A DNA stretch of 50,433 nt from Pelotomaculum sp. UBA3103. Lineage in GTDB: Bacteria > Bacillota > Desulfotomaculia > Desulfotomaculales > Pelotomaculaceae. The notes beneath the pieces were generated by a model. That model did no database searches and was not told where the DNA came from. It saw only the letters and a program-made list of their open reading frames with translations. The DNA lies in the NCBI GenBank assembly GCA_002365855.1, contig DFAP01000088.1:1-50433 (forward strand), written 5' to 3'. Both the position numbers and the translations under genes were made by a program. Shown here one piece after another: positions 9,782-17,307 of this stretch (position 1 is its first letter; the number at the start of each line of letters is the position of its first letter).

Positions 9782-10039
9782 TTGGCACAAGGTCAAAAAA
9801 GTAACCAAATCCTGATTCGTCAAGCTTCAAAGGCCATGGAAGACTTCAAATGGGAAACCGCCCGTGAGCTGGGCATCCAGGTTCCCGACAATGGGTACAT
9901 GGGTGACCTGCCGTCCAGAATGAACGGCGCTATCGGTGGTAACATGGTAAAGAAGATGGTTGCAGCTTATGAAAACAGCCTGGCATCAGGCACGGTTCCT
10001 CCTACTCCCCAGGTAACTAATGCTAATCTTAACTATTAA
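9782..10039 (+). CDS. Small acid-soluble spore protein, alpha/beta type
   Basis: 85 residues from a TTG placed seven bases after AAGGAGGTG; an upstream in-frame GTG at 9773 is inside that binding site and is not the start. Alpha/beta SASPs coat and protect DNA in the dormant spore and are digested at germination. Family signatures are visible: NQILIRQASKAMEDFKWETARELGI corresponds to the first conserved block with the GPR cleavage region (W-E-T-A-R-E), and SRMNGAIGGNMVKKMV to the second (SRANGSVGGEMTKRLV in Bacillus). The tail is proline/asparagine rich. Its protease is encoded convergently 160 bases away. Confidence 0.95.
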   Translation: MAQGQKSNQILIRQASKAMEDFKWETARELGIQVPDNGYMGDLPSRMNGAIGGNMVKKMVAAYENSLASGTVPPTPQVTNANLNY

Positions 10040-10084
10040 GGTTTAGTGTTATGGGGGCAGAAGTCAGGATTATAGCTCCTTAAG

Positions 10085-10116
10085 CCCCGGGCAGATGCTG
10101 CAGGCACTGCCCGGGG
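10085..10116. other. GC-rich perfect hairpin after the SASP gene
   Basis: CCCCGGGCAG and CTGCCCGGGG form a perfect 10-bp stem around a 12-base loop, followed only by ATTTAAAAAA. Without a T-run it is a weak terminator on the plus strand, but it would shield the 3' end of a stable spore mRNA. Confidence 0.6.
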
Positions 10117-10162
10117 ATTTAAAAAACTTGTCAACCCACATCCAAATATTATTTAATTGCTG

Positions 10163-10190
10163 CAAGCGGGATTTTCCGCTTGTTGCTTTT
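10163..10190 (+). terminator. Terminator between the convergent SASP and gpr genes
   Basis: CAAGCGG pairs with CCGCTTG around GATTTT, followed by TTGCTTTTTATT on the plus strand. It ends 8 bases before the gpr stop codon and most likely terminates SASP transcription. Confidence 0.7.
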
Positions 10191-10197
10191 TATTACT

Positions 10198-11181
10198 CTA
10201 ATTCAGGTACAAATTATACTCCTCGGTAGATATCGATGGATGCAGCGCCATAGATATTCCTCCGGCAACGATTTTAGAGGTGCTCTGAATCAGATCATCA
10301 ATTTCCTTTGGGGTAACCATCAAATTGCCTTCGAAAGGCTTCAAAACACTGTTAATAACGTCCTGAGTAAAATCAGGCCTTAAATTTTTATAAATCTGGT
10401 CTAAAACAGGGTTTTCTTTCAATTGTTCAATAAAATGCTCAATCGTTACTTGGGCAATAACCGCAGCGTGAACAACGGTTGGCACCCCCAGGGAAATAGT
10501 GTTAACACCCATGGTTTCTTTATTAATCCCAGACCTTTTATTACCGATTCCTGAACCGGGACTGATCCCTGTGTCAGCAATTTGGATAGTAGTGCCGATC
10601 CGGTCAACACTACCTGCAGCTAAGGCATCCACGACAATCATCAGCTCAGGCTGTACCTTTTCCACTACTCCTTTGATAATCTCTGCCGTTTCAATTCCTG
10701 TTATCCCCAGCACTCCGGGAGCTATCGCGCTAACGGAGCGCATGCCACCTTTTAATTCTTCGGGCGCGTATTGATAGAGGTGACGGGTCACCATGCTGTT
10801 ATCAATTACTCTTGGTCCCAGGGCATCAGGTGTAGCGTTCCAGTTGCCCAGGCCAACCACTAAAATGTTGGCATTTTCCGGGAGATTGAATAATGAAGAA
10901 AGCTGTTTGGCCAGTACCTCTGCTACTTCCTGCTGGGCCATACGGTTATTATCACGAAGCAAGGGCGCATCGATAGTGATATAAGTTCCTATCGGTTTAC
11001 CCATCAGCTGTTCAGCCGATTTATCCACGATTTTTACTATTGTTACAGAACAGTTTTCATATTTTTCACGGTCAACTACCACACCGGGAATTTCCTTCCC
11101 GATTTCGCCTCTGACGATATCGTGAGCTTCAACCGCCAGGTCAACATTAATATTAAAGGCTTTATAGAAATCAAGATTCAA
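10198..11181 (-). CDS. gpr: Germination protease GPR
   Basis: 327 residues from a TTG eight bases after AGGAGGC. GPR degrades alpha/beta SASPs when spores germinate. It is made as an inactive tetrameric zymogen and trims its own N terminus; the corresponding site here is NINVDLAVEAHD near residue 10, the usual DLAVEAH motif. Other family blocks are ILVVGLGNWNATPDALGPRV, GITGIETAEIIKGVVE, VDALAAGS and DTGISPGSGIGNKR. The upstream region has a possible sigma-F-like promoter on the minus strand (GTATA, 14 bases, GGATACCCTA), in line with forespore expression, but the match is imperfect. Confidence 0.96.
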   Translation of the reverse strand: MNLDFYKAFNINVDLAVEAHDIVRGEIGKEIPGVVVDREKYENCSVTIVKIVDKSAEQLMGKPIGTYITIDAPLLRDNNRMAQQEVAEVLAKQLSSLFNLPENANILVVGLGNWNATPDALGPRVIDNSMVTRHLYQYAPEELKGGMRSVSAIAPGVLGITGIETAEIIKGVVEKVQPELMIVVDALAAGSVDRIGTTIQIADTGISPGSGIGNKRSGINKETMGVNTISLGVPTVVHAAVIAQVTIEHFIEQLKENPVLDQIYKNLRPDFTQDVINSVLKPFEGNLMVTPKEIDDLIQSTSKIVAGGISMALHPSISTEEYNLYLN

Positions 11182-11353
11182 TGTAACTGCCTCCTGTTAT
11201 TGTCTTCAAGTTTGACTATAGGGTATCCTGTTTTAGATAGTTTATACAGAAAAGTAGAAGCCGGTAAACAATGATTACTCCTATATATAAAACAACTCTC
11301 TATAAGAAAAAATATAAAAATCAAGGCAATAGTTCTTTAAATAGCGAAATAAA

Positions 11354-11382
11354 TCGATTTTCCTGATCAAATATGCTATAAT
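11354..11382 (+). promoter_or_regulatory. Probable promoter of rsmD-coaD
   Basis: A perfect TATAAT (11377-11382) lies 9 bases before the rsmD ribosome binding site region. The -35 at 17-base spacing is only TCGATT, so the promoter is weak or imperfect. The ~170 bases between it and gpr are AT-rich with nothing else recognised. Confidence 0.45.
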
Positions 11383-11415
11383 AACAGATTAAAGGAAGGG
11401 ATTTACATTATAAGG

Positions 11416-11964
11416 GTGATTTCTGGCACAGCAGGGAAACGCAGGCTCAAATCTCCCCGGGGATTGGACGTTAGGCCGACATCTGACAGGGTTAAAGAGG
11501 CTCTTTTCAATATCCTGGGTGAACATGTGGCAGATTCCTGCTTTCTGGATTTGTTTGCGGGTACCGGTAATGTTGGTATCGAGGCGTTGAGCCGAGGTGC
11601 GCATAGTGTTGTTTTCGTTGAGAACAATCATCAAAACATCCGGTATATAAAAAAGAATCTTGAAATCACCAGCTTGGGTGCACGGGCAAGGCTTATCCGG
11701 CTGGACACTGAAAAAGCCTTAATCATGCTGGGTAAGGAAGGCCGCAGGTTTAACCTGATTTTTCTTGATCCGCCATATTTACAAAATTTTGAGGCGTCTG
11801 CGCTGGCCCAAATTGATTACCAGGAACTGTTGAGGCCTGATGGAATTATTGTAATTGAAAGCAGCAAGAAAGATCGGCTTCCCGGGAACCCAGGAAGATT
11901 GGAAATGTTTCGCCAAAAGAGATACGGTGATACCATGCTTACGTTTTATAGACAAAATAAATGA
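11416..11964 (+). CDS. rsmD: 16S rRNA (guanine966-N2)-methyltransferase RsmD
   Basis: 182 residues from the GTG at 11416. The Rossmann SAM site is FLDLFAGTGNVGIEALSRGA and the catalytic motif is FLDPPY, as in N6/N2 methyltransferases. The family normally starts M-R-V-I-x-G-x-x-x-G-R-x-L; here the V-I-S-G of that block is the GTG and next codons, and the two codons before it are ATA (11410) and AGG. The only good binding site (AAAGGAAGGG, ending 11400) is 15 bases from the GTG but 9 from ATA and 6 from ATT 11407, so a non-canonical start is possible. coaD follows, the common rsmD-coaD pair. Confidence 0.93.
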   Translation: MISGTAGKRRLKSPRGLDVRPTSDRVKEALFNILGEHVADSCFLDLFAGTGNVGIEALSRGAHSVVFVENNHQNIRYIKKNLEITSLGARARLIRLDTEKALIMLGKEGRRFNLIFLDPPYLQNFEASALAQIDYQELLRPDGIIVIESSKKDRLPGNPGRLEMFRQKRYGDTMLTFYRQNK

Positions 11965-11982
11965 AGGTGAGGGGGGCTAAAT

Positions 11983-12468
11983 TTGCGGACAGCTATTTGT
12001 CCGGGAAGTTTTGACCCTGTAACGCTTGGACATCTGGACATTATTGGCAGGGCTTCACGGCTTTTTTCAAGAGTAATCGTGGCAGTATCCCGAAACCCAG
12101 TAAAAAACCCATTGTTCTCCATTGAAGAGAGGGTAGAAATACTGCGCAATATCCTTCTGCCCTATCCAAATGTAGAAGTGGATTCATTTGATGGTTTAAC
12201 CGTCCACTATGCAATTAAGCATAAGGCCAATGCAATTGTCCGGGGACTTCGTGTTATATCTGATTTTGAAAATGAATTCAGGATGGCATTAACAAATAAA
12301 AAACTCGCCTGCCATTTAGAAACCGTTTTTTTGATGACAAGAGCCGAGTATTCTTTTATCAGTTCTACAACTGTTAAAGAAATAGCGGTTTTTGGTGGTT
12401 CAGTGCGCGGTCTTGTGCCTCCGCCAGTAGAAGAAAAGTTAAAAGAGAAGTTTAAAAGCTTGATTTAA
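11983..12468 (+). CDS. coaD: Phosphopantetheine adenylyltransferase
   Basis: 161 residues from a TTG after AAGGTGAGGGGGG. It transfers AMP from ATP to 4'-phosphopantetheine, the penultimate step of coenzyme A synthesis. The nucleotidyltransferase motif [16 protein letters not shown] is at the N terminus, with VRGLR (phosphopantetheine contact) near the middle and [13 protein letters not shown], the ISSTxVR-type motif, near the end. Length and start are typical. Confidence 0.97.
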   Translation: MRTAICPGSFDPVTLGHLDIIGRASRLFSRVIVAVSRNPVKNPLFSIEERVEILRNILLPYPNVEVDSFDGLTVHYAIKHKANAIVRGLRVISDFENEFRMALTNKKLACHLETVFLMTRAEYSFISSTTVKEIAVFGGSVRGLVPPPVEEKLKEKFKSLI

Positions 12469-12492
12469 GGTTTAAGGAGGGATTGATTAAAA

Positions 12493-12939
12493 GTGGACCT
12501 TCTGAGCGCACTTAACGAGTTAGAAGAGCTTATTGAAAACAGTGGTAAGATTCCATTTACCAGAAAAATCATGCTAGAGGAAGACCGTATGCTCGATCTC
12601 CTGGACCGTATTAGGACAACCATGCCGGAAGAGATTCGGCAGGCCAAATGGATCATTCAGGAGCGGGAAAAAGTTTTGAGTGATTCTCAAAAAGAAGCTA
12701 TTCGCATCATAGACGATGCTCAGAGACAGGTCGAAAAGCGCGCGGAAGACAGTGAAATAGCGCGCCAGGCTAAAATAGTCGCTGATGAAATTGTCGCCAA
12801 GTCAGAAGCGGCTGCAAGGGAAATACGCGAAGGCGCCAGGGGTTATGCCGATGAAATCTTGGTAAACCTTCAGGACAGCCTTGGAAAGATCATGAGTCAA
12901 ATCGAGCAGGGTCGCTCTGAACTGCAAACGATGAAATAA
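12493..12939 (+). CDS. Coiled-coil protein resembling ATPase stalk subunits (function unknown)
   Basis: 148 residues from a GTG after AAGGAGGG. Apart from the first ~45 residues it is almost entirely a charged helix (IIQEREKVLSDSQKEAIRII, then RQAKIVADEIVAKSEAAARE), the kind annotated as F0 subunit b or V-type subunit H-like. No membrane segment or enzyme motif is present. Similar genes follow coaD in other Clostridia. It lies in the rsmD-coaD operon but its role is unknown. It meets the DRTGG-domain gene tail to tail with an 8-base gap and no clear terminator. Confidence 0.8.
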   Translation: MDLLSALNELEELIENSGKIPFTRKIMLEEDRMLDLLDRIRTTMPEEIRQAKWIIQEREKVLSDSQKEAIRIIDDAQRQVEKRAEDSEIARQAKIVADEIVAKSEAAAREIREGARGYADEILVNLQDSLGKIMSQIEQGRSELQTMK

Positions 12940-12947
12940 AATTGATA

Positions 12948-13997
12948 TCATTGCATTGCCATCAGCACGCTGCGCCAGTCAACGTGCTTTTCTATGTTTT
13001 TCAAGGTCATGCCAACAGCCTTTTGGTCAGTAGCACGAATATTTCTGGTAACCTCGGACATCTTTTCTATTGTTGTATAAGTGTCTAAGTGTACCAACAG
13101 CACCGGAACATCCTTTTCCTCAGCCCGTGCCACAACTTTAACGTCCGGATATAGCCCGCCGGTCAGGATCAGCGCGGAAGTACTGGTTTCCAGCGCCGCC
13201 AGGGCTACTTCAGACCGGTCCCCGCCTGTAATAACCGCCTTGTTGGCCGCCCTTCGCAGGTAGCCCAGGGCGCTTTCTATCGTCATGGCGCCTATTACAA
13301 TATCCTCCACTATACGGTCTAGTTTTTCCTGCCCGGTCAGTATCTCACCGCCCAGTACTTCGAAATATTCTTTCACTGTAGGGGAAGATACCTCGGGGTG
13401 ACTGGGAATGATCCCCTTGACGCGGTATCCACGCTCTTCGAGTATGGGCAGGTAGACACCCTCTGTTTTGGCCAGTAGAGGGCGTGGGACATTATTAAAA
13501 ATATTTCCGAATATAGGTATGCCTTTACACCCCATGTAGTTGTTGATGAAGATTGCCTCATCCAGGCTGAAGTCGTTTTCAATACGGACCATGAAAAGAG
13601 GAAGCGCATTCAGTTCCAGGGCCAGGCTGGGCGCATCCAATCCAAGGCATCCCATGATATGAGGGAAACCGGCTCCTCCTATAATAACCATATCATTGTT
13701 GGCTGCTACGTCTTCATATGCCATTCGGATGATCTTAATTGTCTCACAGGTGTTTCTGTACCCGGAAAGATAAGAAGGCCCTGCTATATATGGCGCTATT
13801 GTTTCCAGAGGTTGCTTCATATTTAGGATCTGCTTCATCAACAGCGCGTCTTCATCCTCCCGCCGGGCTCCGGTAATGCTGCCTACCGGCTTGAAATATG
13901 CGACCCTGTAACCCTCCTGGCGGAACTTTAAAGCCAGGCCCAGGGCGACACTGGTTTTGCCGCTGCCGGGTGTTCCCATAATAAAAAGACTTTTCAC
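12948..13997 (-). CDS. BioD-like P-loop plus DRTGG domain protein (phosphotransacetylase N-terminal-like)
   Basis: 349 residues from a GTG after GAGGTGAAGAA. The N-terminal ~210 residues are a dethiobiotin-synthetase-like P-loop domain (GTPGSGKTSVALGLALKF, YFKPVGS). The C-terminal part is a DRTGG domain; the motif is seen here as VITGGDRSEVALAALE. The same two domains form the regulatory N terminus of long phosphate acetyltransferases, but the catalytic PTA domain is absent. It starts 9 bases after the acyl-CoA synthetase stop, so the two are one operon and it may modulate or sense acetyl-CoA/acetate metabolism. That role is inference. Confidence 0.85.
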   Translation of the reverse strand: MKSLFIMGTPGSGKTSVALGLALKFRQEGYRVAYFKPVGSITGARREDEDALLMKQILNMKQPLETIAPYIAGPSYLSGYRNTCETIKIIRMAYEDVAANNDMVIIGGAGFPHIMGCLGLDAPSLALELNALPLFMVRIENDFSLDEAIFINNYMGCKGIPIFGNIFNNVPRPLLAKTEGVYLPILEERGYRVKGIIPSHPEVSSPTVKEYFEVLGGEILTGQEKLDRIVEDIVIGAMTIESALGYLRRAANKAVITGGDRSEVALAALETSTSALILTGGLYPDVKVVARAEEKDVPVLLVHLDTYTTIEKMSEVTRNIRATDQKAVGMTLKNIEKHVDWRSVLMAMQ

Positions 13998-14006
13998 TTC
14001 TTCACC

Positions 14007-16109
14007 TCACGATATAGTTATTTTGACATCAAGGGCGCTGGCGCCCTGGGTGTAGGCAAAAACAGGATTAATGTCAATTTCGGTTATTTCCGGAAAATCT
14101 GTTACGAGTACAGCCACCCGGCCGATCATTTCTATAATGGAAGATATGTCGGCAGGCTTTTCGCCCCGGTAGCCCCGAAGAAGAGTATAGGCTTTTGTTT
14201 CCATCAGCATACTTTCGATCTCCCCATTGGTTAGACCGTGGGCCAACCGGAATGAAACGTCCTTAAGCAGATTTACATAGATGCCGCCTAAACCAAAGGC
14301 AATTAAAGGTCCAAACTGGACATCTCTGGTCATCCCGATAATCAGCTCCACACCCTTTGGCATCATTTTTTGCACCTCCACCCCGTGCAAGACCACCCTG
14401 GGCAGATAGCGGTGAACATTATCCATAATTTCAATAAAGCCCTGTCGCACTTCCTCAGAAGAACTCAAGCCAATTTTAACTCCCCCTACGTCGGTCTTGT
14501 GCATTATTTTGGGGGAGGCTATTTTCAGCACAACAGGATACCCCATTTGCTCCGCCTGCTTGGCCGCTTCCTCAGGGCTAACTGTAAGTGCTGTCGGCGC
14601 CGAGGGAATACCGTAAGCCGATGCCACTTCAACAGCTTCGCTGCCCAGAAGCACCAGGCGGTTGTCTTTTTTTACATCGTAAAAGGTTGCCTTTATGGTT
14701 TTAGGATCCACATCATTATACTTCAGGGGTCCAGGTTGGGACGACATTTCGCTTCTTCTGCCGTATTTAACCATGCCGCTGATGGATGTTATAGCCGGTT
14801 CCGGAAAGGTAAAGCAGGGTATATGCGCTTTTGAAAGCAATTCCGCCCCCTCAGTAAGCTGTGCACCACCCATGAGGGCGGCAAAAAGGGGTTTCTCCGG
14901 GTATTTTTTCTTCATCTCAATCATTGCTCCGGCCGTTTCCAGCGGCTCAGTTACAGCCGCCGGGCAGACCATGACTACCGCACAGTCGACACCAGGATCA
15001 GCCAGGATCTTATCCATGGAGTAAAAGTAACGATCTGCTTTTGCGTCACCTAGCACATCAACAGGATTATATATATTTGATTCGGAAGGGAGACGGCTTC
15101 TGAGCGCTTCAATGGTTTCCCTTGTAAAACGTGCCATTTTAAGGCCCTTTTGCTCAATGTTATCAGTTGCTACAATACCCGGCCCGCCGGAGTTAGTTAT
15201 TATCGCCACATGTTCTCCCCCCGGTATGGGCTGACTGGCAAAAGCGACAGCCAGATCAAAAAGCTCCGGCATGCTTCCGGCACGGATCACCCCGCTCTGA
15301 CGAAAGGCTGTTTCATAGGCCACGTCGCTGCCGGCAAGAGCGCCGGTATGGGAGGACGCCGCCTGCGCGCCGGCCTGGCTGACTCCCGATTTCAATATAA
15401 TAACTGGTTTTTTTTGGCTTGCCCGCCTGGCCACATCCAGGAAGTGGGAACCGTTTTCGACATCCTCGATATAGCAGAGGATAACCTTGGTATAAGGGTC
15501 CTCTGCAGCATCTTCTATAAAATGGGACTCAGTCAGGTCGGCCTTGTTCCCAAGGCTCACGAATTTGCTAAAGCCCAGGCCTGCCTGGAAACTCCAGTCC
15601 AGAATAGACAATACCATAGCGCCGCTCTGGGATATAAAAGCAATTTCACCTTTAAGGGGAAAGCCTGCGGCAAAAGAAGCATTAATAGGCGAATGTGTAT
15701 CCATCAGCCCCACGCAGTTGGGTCCGAGCAGCCTCATTTTATATTTCCGGCATATTTCAAGCAGCGCCCGTTCCATCTCCAGGCCTTCTTTACCTGTTTC
15801 CTTGAACCCGGCTGTAATGACGATCAAGTTGTGAACTCCGCACCTGCCGCACATTTCTGCCATTTCAATTGTTCTGGAAGCGGGAACGGATAATACTGCC
15901 AGTTCTGCCGGTTCAGGCGTACGTTCTACAGAGGGGTAACATTTCAAGCCCTCTATTTCTTCTTCTTTAGGATTTACCGGATATATTTTTCCAGTATATC
16001 CACTGCTGATCATATTCTTTACTATGACGTTGCCTATCTTTTCGGGTGCTCTGGAGGCTCCGACTATGGCTGTAGACCTGGGGTTAAAAAAACTGGACAG
16101 TGCGGTCAA
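14007..16109 (-). CDS. ADP-forming acyl-CoA (acetyl-CoA) synthetase, fused alpha and beta domains
   Basis: About 700 residues. It interconverts acetyl-CoA (or another acyl-CoA) + ADP + Pi with acid + CoA + ATP, a substrate-level ATP source in anaerobes. Order: CoA-binding Rossmann domain (FFNPRSTAIVGASRAPEKIG), succinyl-CoA-synthetase-like domains with GPNCVGLMD and the phospho-His loop (ASSHTGALAGSD), then a C-terminal ATP-grasp domain from ~480 (GYPVVLKIASPKIMHKTDVG, IGMTRDVQFGPLIAFGLGGI). I prefer the TTG at 16109 because AGAGGTG is 8-10 bases away; the GTG at 16118 is too close to that site. Substrate cannot be read from sequence. Confidence 0.93.
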   Translation of the reverse strand: MTALSSFFNPRSTAIVGASRAPEKIGNVIVKNMISSGYTGKIYPVNPKEEEIEGLKCYPSVERTPEPAELAVLSVPASRTIEMAEMCGRCGVHNLIVITAGFKETGKEGLEMERALLEICRKYKMRLLGPNCVGLMDTHSPINASFAAGFPLKGEIAFISQSGAMVLSILDWSFQAGLGFSKFVSLGNKADLTESHFIEDAAEDPYTKVILCYIEDVENGSHFLDVARRASQKKPVIILKSGVSQAGAQAASSHTGALAGSDVAYETAFRQSGVIRAGSMPELFDLAVAFASQPIPGGEHVAIITNSGGPGIVATDNIEQKGLKMARFTRETIEALRSRLPSESNIYNPVDVLGDAKADRYFYSMDKILADPGVDCAVVMVCPAAVTEPLETAGAMIEMKKKYPEKPLFAALMGGAQLTEGAELLSKAHIPCFTFPEPAITSISGMVKYGRRSEMSSQPGPLKYNDVDPKTIKATFYDVKKDNRLVLLGSEAVEVASAYGIPSAPTALTVSPEEAAKQAEQMGYPVVLKIASPKIMHKTDVGGVKIGLSSSEEVRQGFIEIMDNVHRYLPRVVLHGVEVQKMMPKGVELIIGMTRDVQFGPLIAFGLGGIYVNLLKDVSFRLAHGLTNGEIESMLMETKAYTLLRGYRGEKPADISSIIEMIGRVAVLVTDFPEITEIDINPVFAYTQGASALDVKITIS

Positions 16110-16202
16110 ATATTTCACCTCTTATCCGGTGTGCGCTGATCAAACAATATTATCTTTTCCAGCAGCCTCTCGGTGAATTCATTCTGGCGTAATATAAAAT
16201 CA

Positions 16203-16219
16203 CCCCGGCATGGCCGGGG
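16203..16219. repeat. GC-rich hairpin in the spacer before the ExoD-like gene
   Basis: CCCCGGC and GCCGGGG around a three-base loop. Neither side carries a proper T-run, so it is not a clear terminator. The spacer (16110-16272) shows nothing else. Confidence 0.5.
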
Positions 16220-16272
16220 CCTGGCTGTCAACAAAGTGATGTCGGCAGTTTTTCATAAACCAAAAAGTAAAA

Positions 16273-16301
16273 TTGAATTGAGCAATACATTGCTATATAA
16301 T
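16273..16301 (+). promoter_or_regulatory. Sigma-A promoter of the ExoD-like gene
   Basis: TTGAAT, 17 bases, TATAAT. Its predicted start (~16308) leaves no room for a binding site before ATG 16314 and so supports ATG 16341 as the translation start. Confidence 0.75.
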
Positions 16302-16340
16302 AAAATAGAGTGAATGCCAGAGAAAGGAGACAACTATTCA

Positions 16341-16991
16341 ATGAGTTGTCTGCCAGGATCTAAACCACCAAGCCAAGTAATTCGCGATACTATTGCAAAG
16401 AAAGAATGTATCCTTACAGTCGAGGATTTAATCAATGCCTTCGGTTCTCAAAGTTTTGGTTTGATGTTTATAGTTATGGCATTACCATTAACTATCCCCT
16501 TACCTCCAGGCATAGGCTTTATCCCGGCGGCTCTTCTTTGCGTTTGGGCTTTTCAGCGAACGTTAGGGGGAACCCTTCTGTGGTTACCTAAAGCAATTGG
16601 CAAACGCAAGATATCTCAGGCGCTTATCAGGAAAATAGAAGCCAAAACTCTTCCTTTGTGTGAAAGATTAGAAAGGTTTTTGCCAAATAGTAGCCAAACG
16701 AGTATGCTTAACGAACCGGAGATTCGGTTGGCATCGTTGGCTGTGGTGTTTATGAGCATGCTAATTATGCTGCCAACACCATTTTTGAATACCATCCCTG
16801 CCGTAATTATAATCCTTATGGGGTTAACAATCTTAAACAGCAATCGTAAATTACTCTGGATTAACATGAGCTTTGGCTTATTGGTTTTGGGTTTTATCGG
16901 CTCAACTTTATGCGTCGGGTCGGAATTTCTGTTTAAAGAAATAAGTGATTTTCTAAAAGCAAACCCAGGTATTTTAGAGATAGAAGGCTAA
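16341..16991 (+). CDS. ExoD-family integral membrane protein
   Basis: 216 residues from an ATG preceded by AAAGGAG; an upstream ATG at 16314 has no binding site. ExoD-like features are the N-terminal LTVEDLINAFGSQSFGLMFIVMALP region and PLPPGIGFIPAALLCVWAFQ, then two or three further membrane segments (LASLAVVFMSMLIMLPTPFL; IPAVIIILMGLTIL; FGLLVLGFIGSTLCVG). ExoD was first linked to exopolysaccharide synthesis in rhizobia, but its biochemical activity is unknown. Monocistronic, with its own promoter. The stop overlaps a short AAGGCT/AGCCTT hairpin without a strong T-run. Confidence 0.85.
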   Translation: MSCLPGSKPPSQVIRDTIAKKECILTVEDLINAFGSQSFGLMFIVMALPLTIPLPPGIGFIPAALLCVWAFQRTLGGTLLWLPKAIGKRKISQALIRKIEAKTLPLCERLERFLPNSSQTSMLNEPEIRLASLAVVFMSMLIMLPTPFLNTIPAVIIILMGLTILNSNRKLLWINMSFGLLVLGFIGSTLCVGSEFLFKEISDFLKANPGILEIEG

Positions 16992-17307
16992 AAAGCCTTT
17001 AAACTTAAAACGCATATCCAACGTCATTGACTTGGCAGGGTAATTAATAGTAACCTACATTGCCATTGGCCGTTATTGCTTTGCCCTTTCATGCATTTTA
17101 ACTAAAGTTCATTGGCACTCGATTGATAAGGGACTCACCTACATTTTTCTCATGAGAGGGAGAGGTTTCTATCTGGCAAGAAGACTATTTTTAAAATACT
17201 GTTGAATTGAGAAAACCACATCTTTAGCTAGATGATTAACCTGCCGGTATCATGGGTTGAGAAGTAACCCTTTGAAGTATAATTATAGAGGGAGAGTGTT
17301 CCATCAT
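16992..17307. other. Spacer of ~315 bases with no recognised feature
   Basis: No ORF with a binding site, no convincing promoter pair and no known riboswitch signature in the region between the ExoD-like gene and the first CNNM transporter. A GAGGGAGAG about 12 bases before ATG 17308 is the likely ribosome binding site of the next gene. Confidence 0.5.

Noticed and set aside
15150..15893. Long open frame antisense to the acyl-CoA synthetase (247 codons, plus strand)
   Set aside because: It lies wholly inside a clear gene on the other strand, its product looks like no protein family, and it has no binding site.
16992..17307. Possible riboswitch before the first CNNM gene
   Set aside because: I looked for M-box, yybP and ydaO core sequences and found none.
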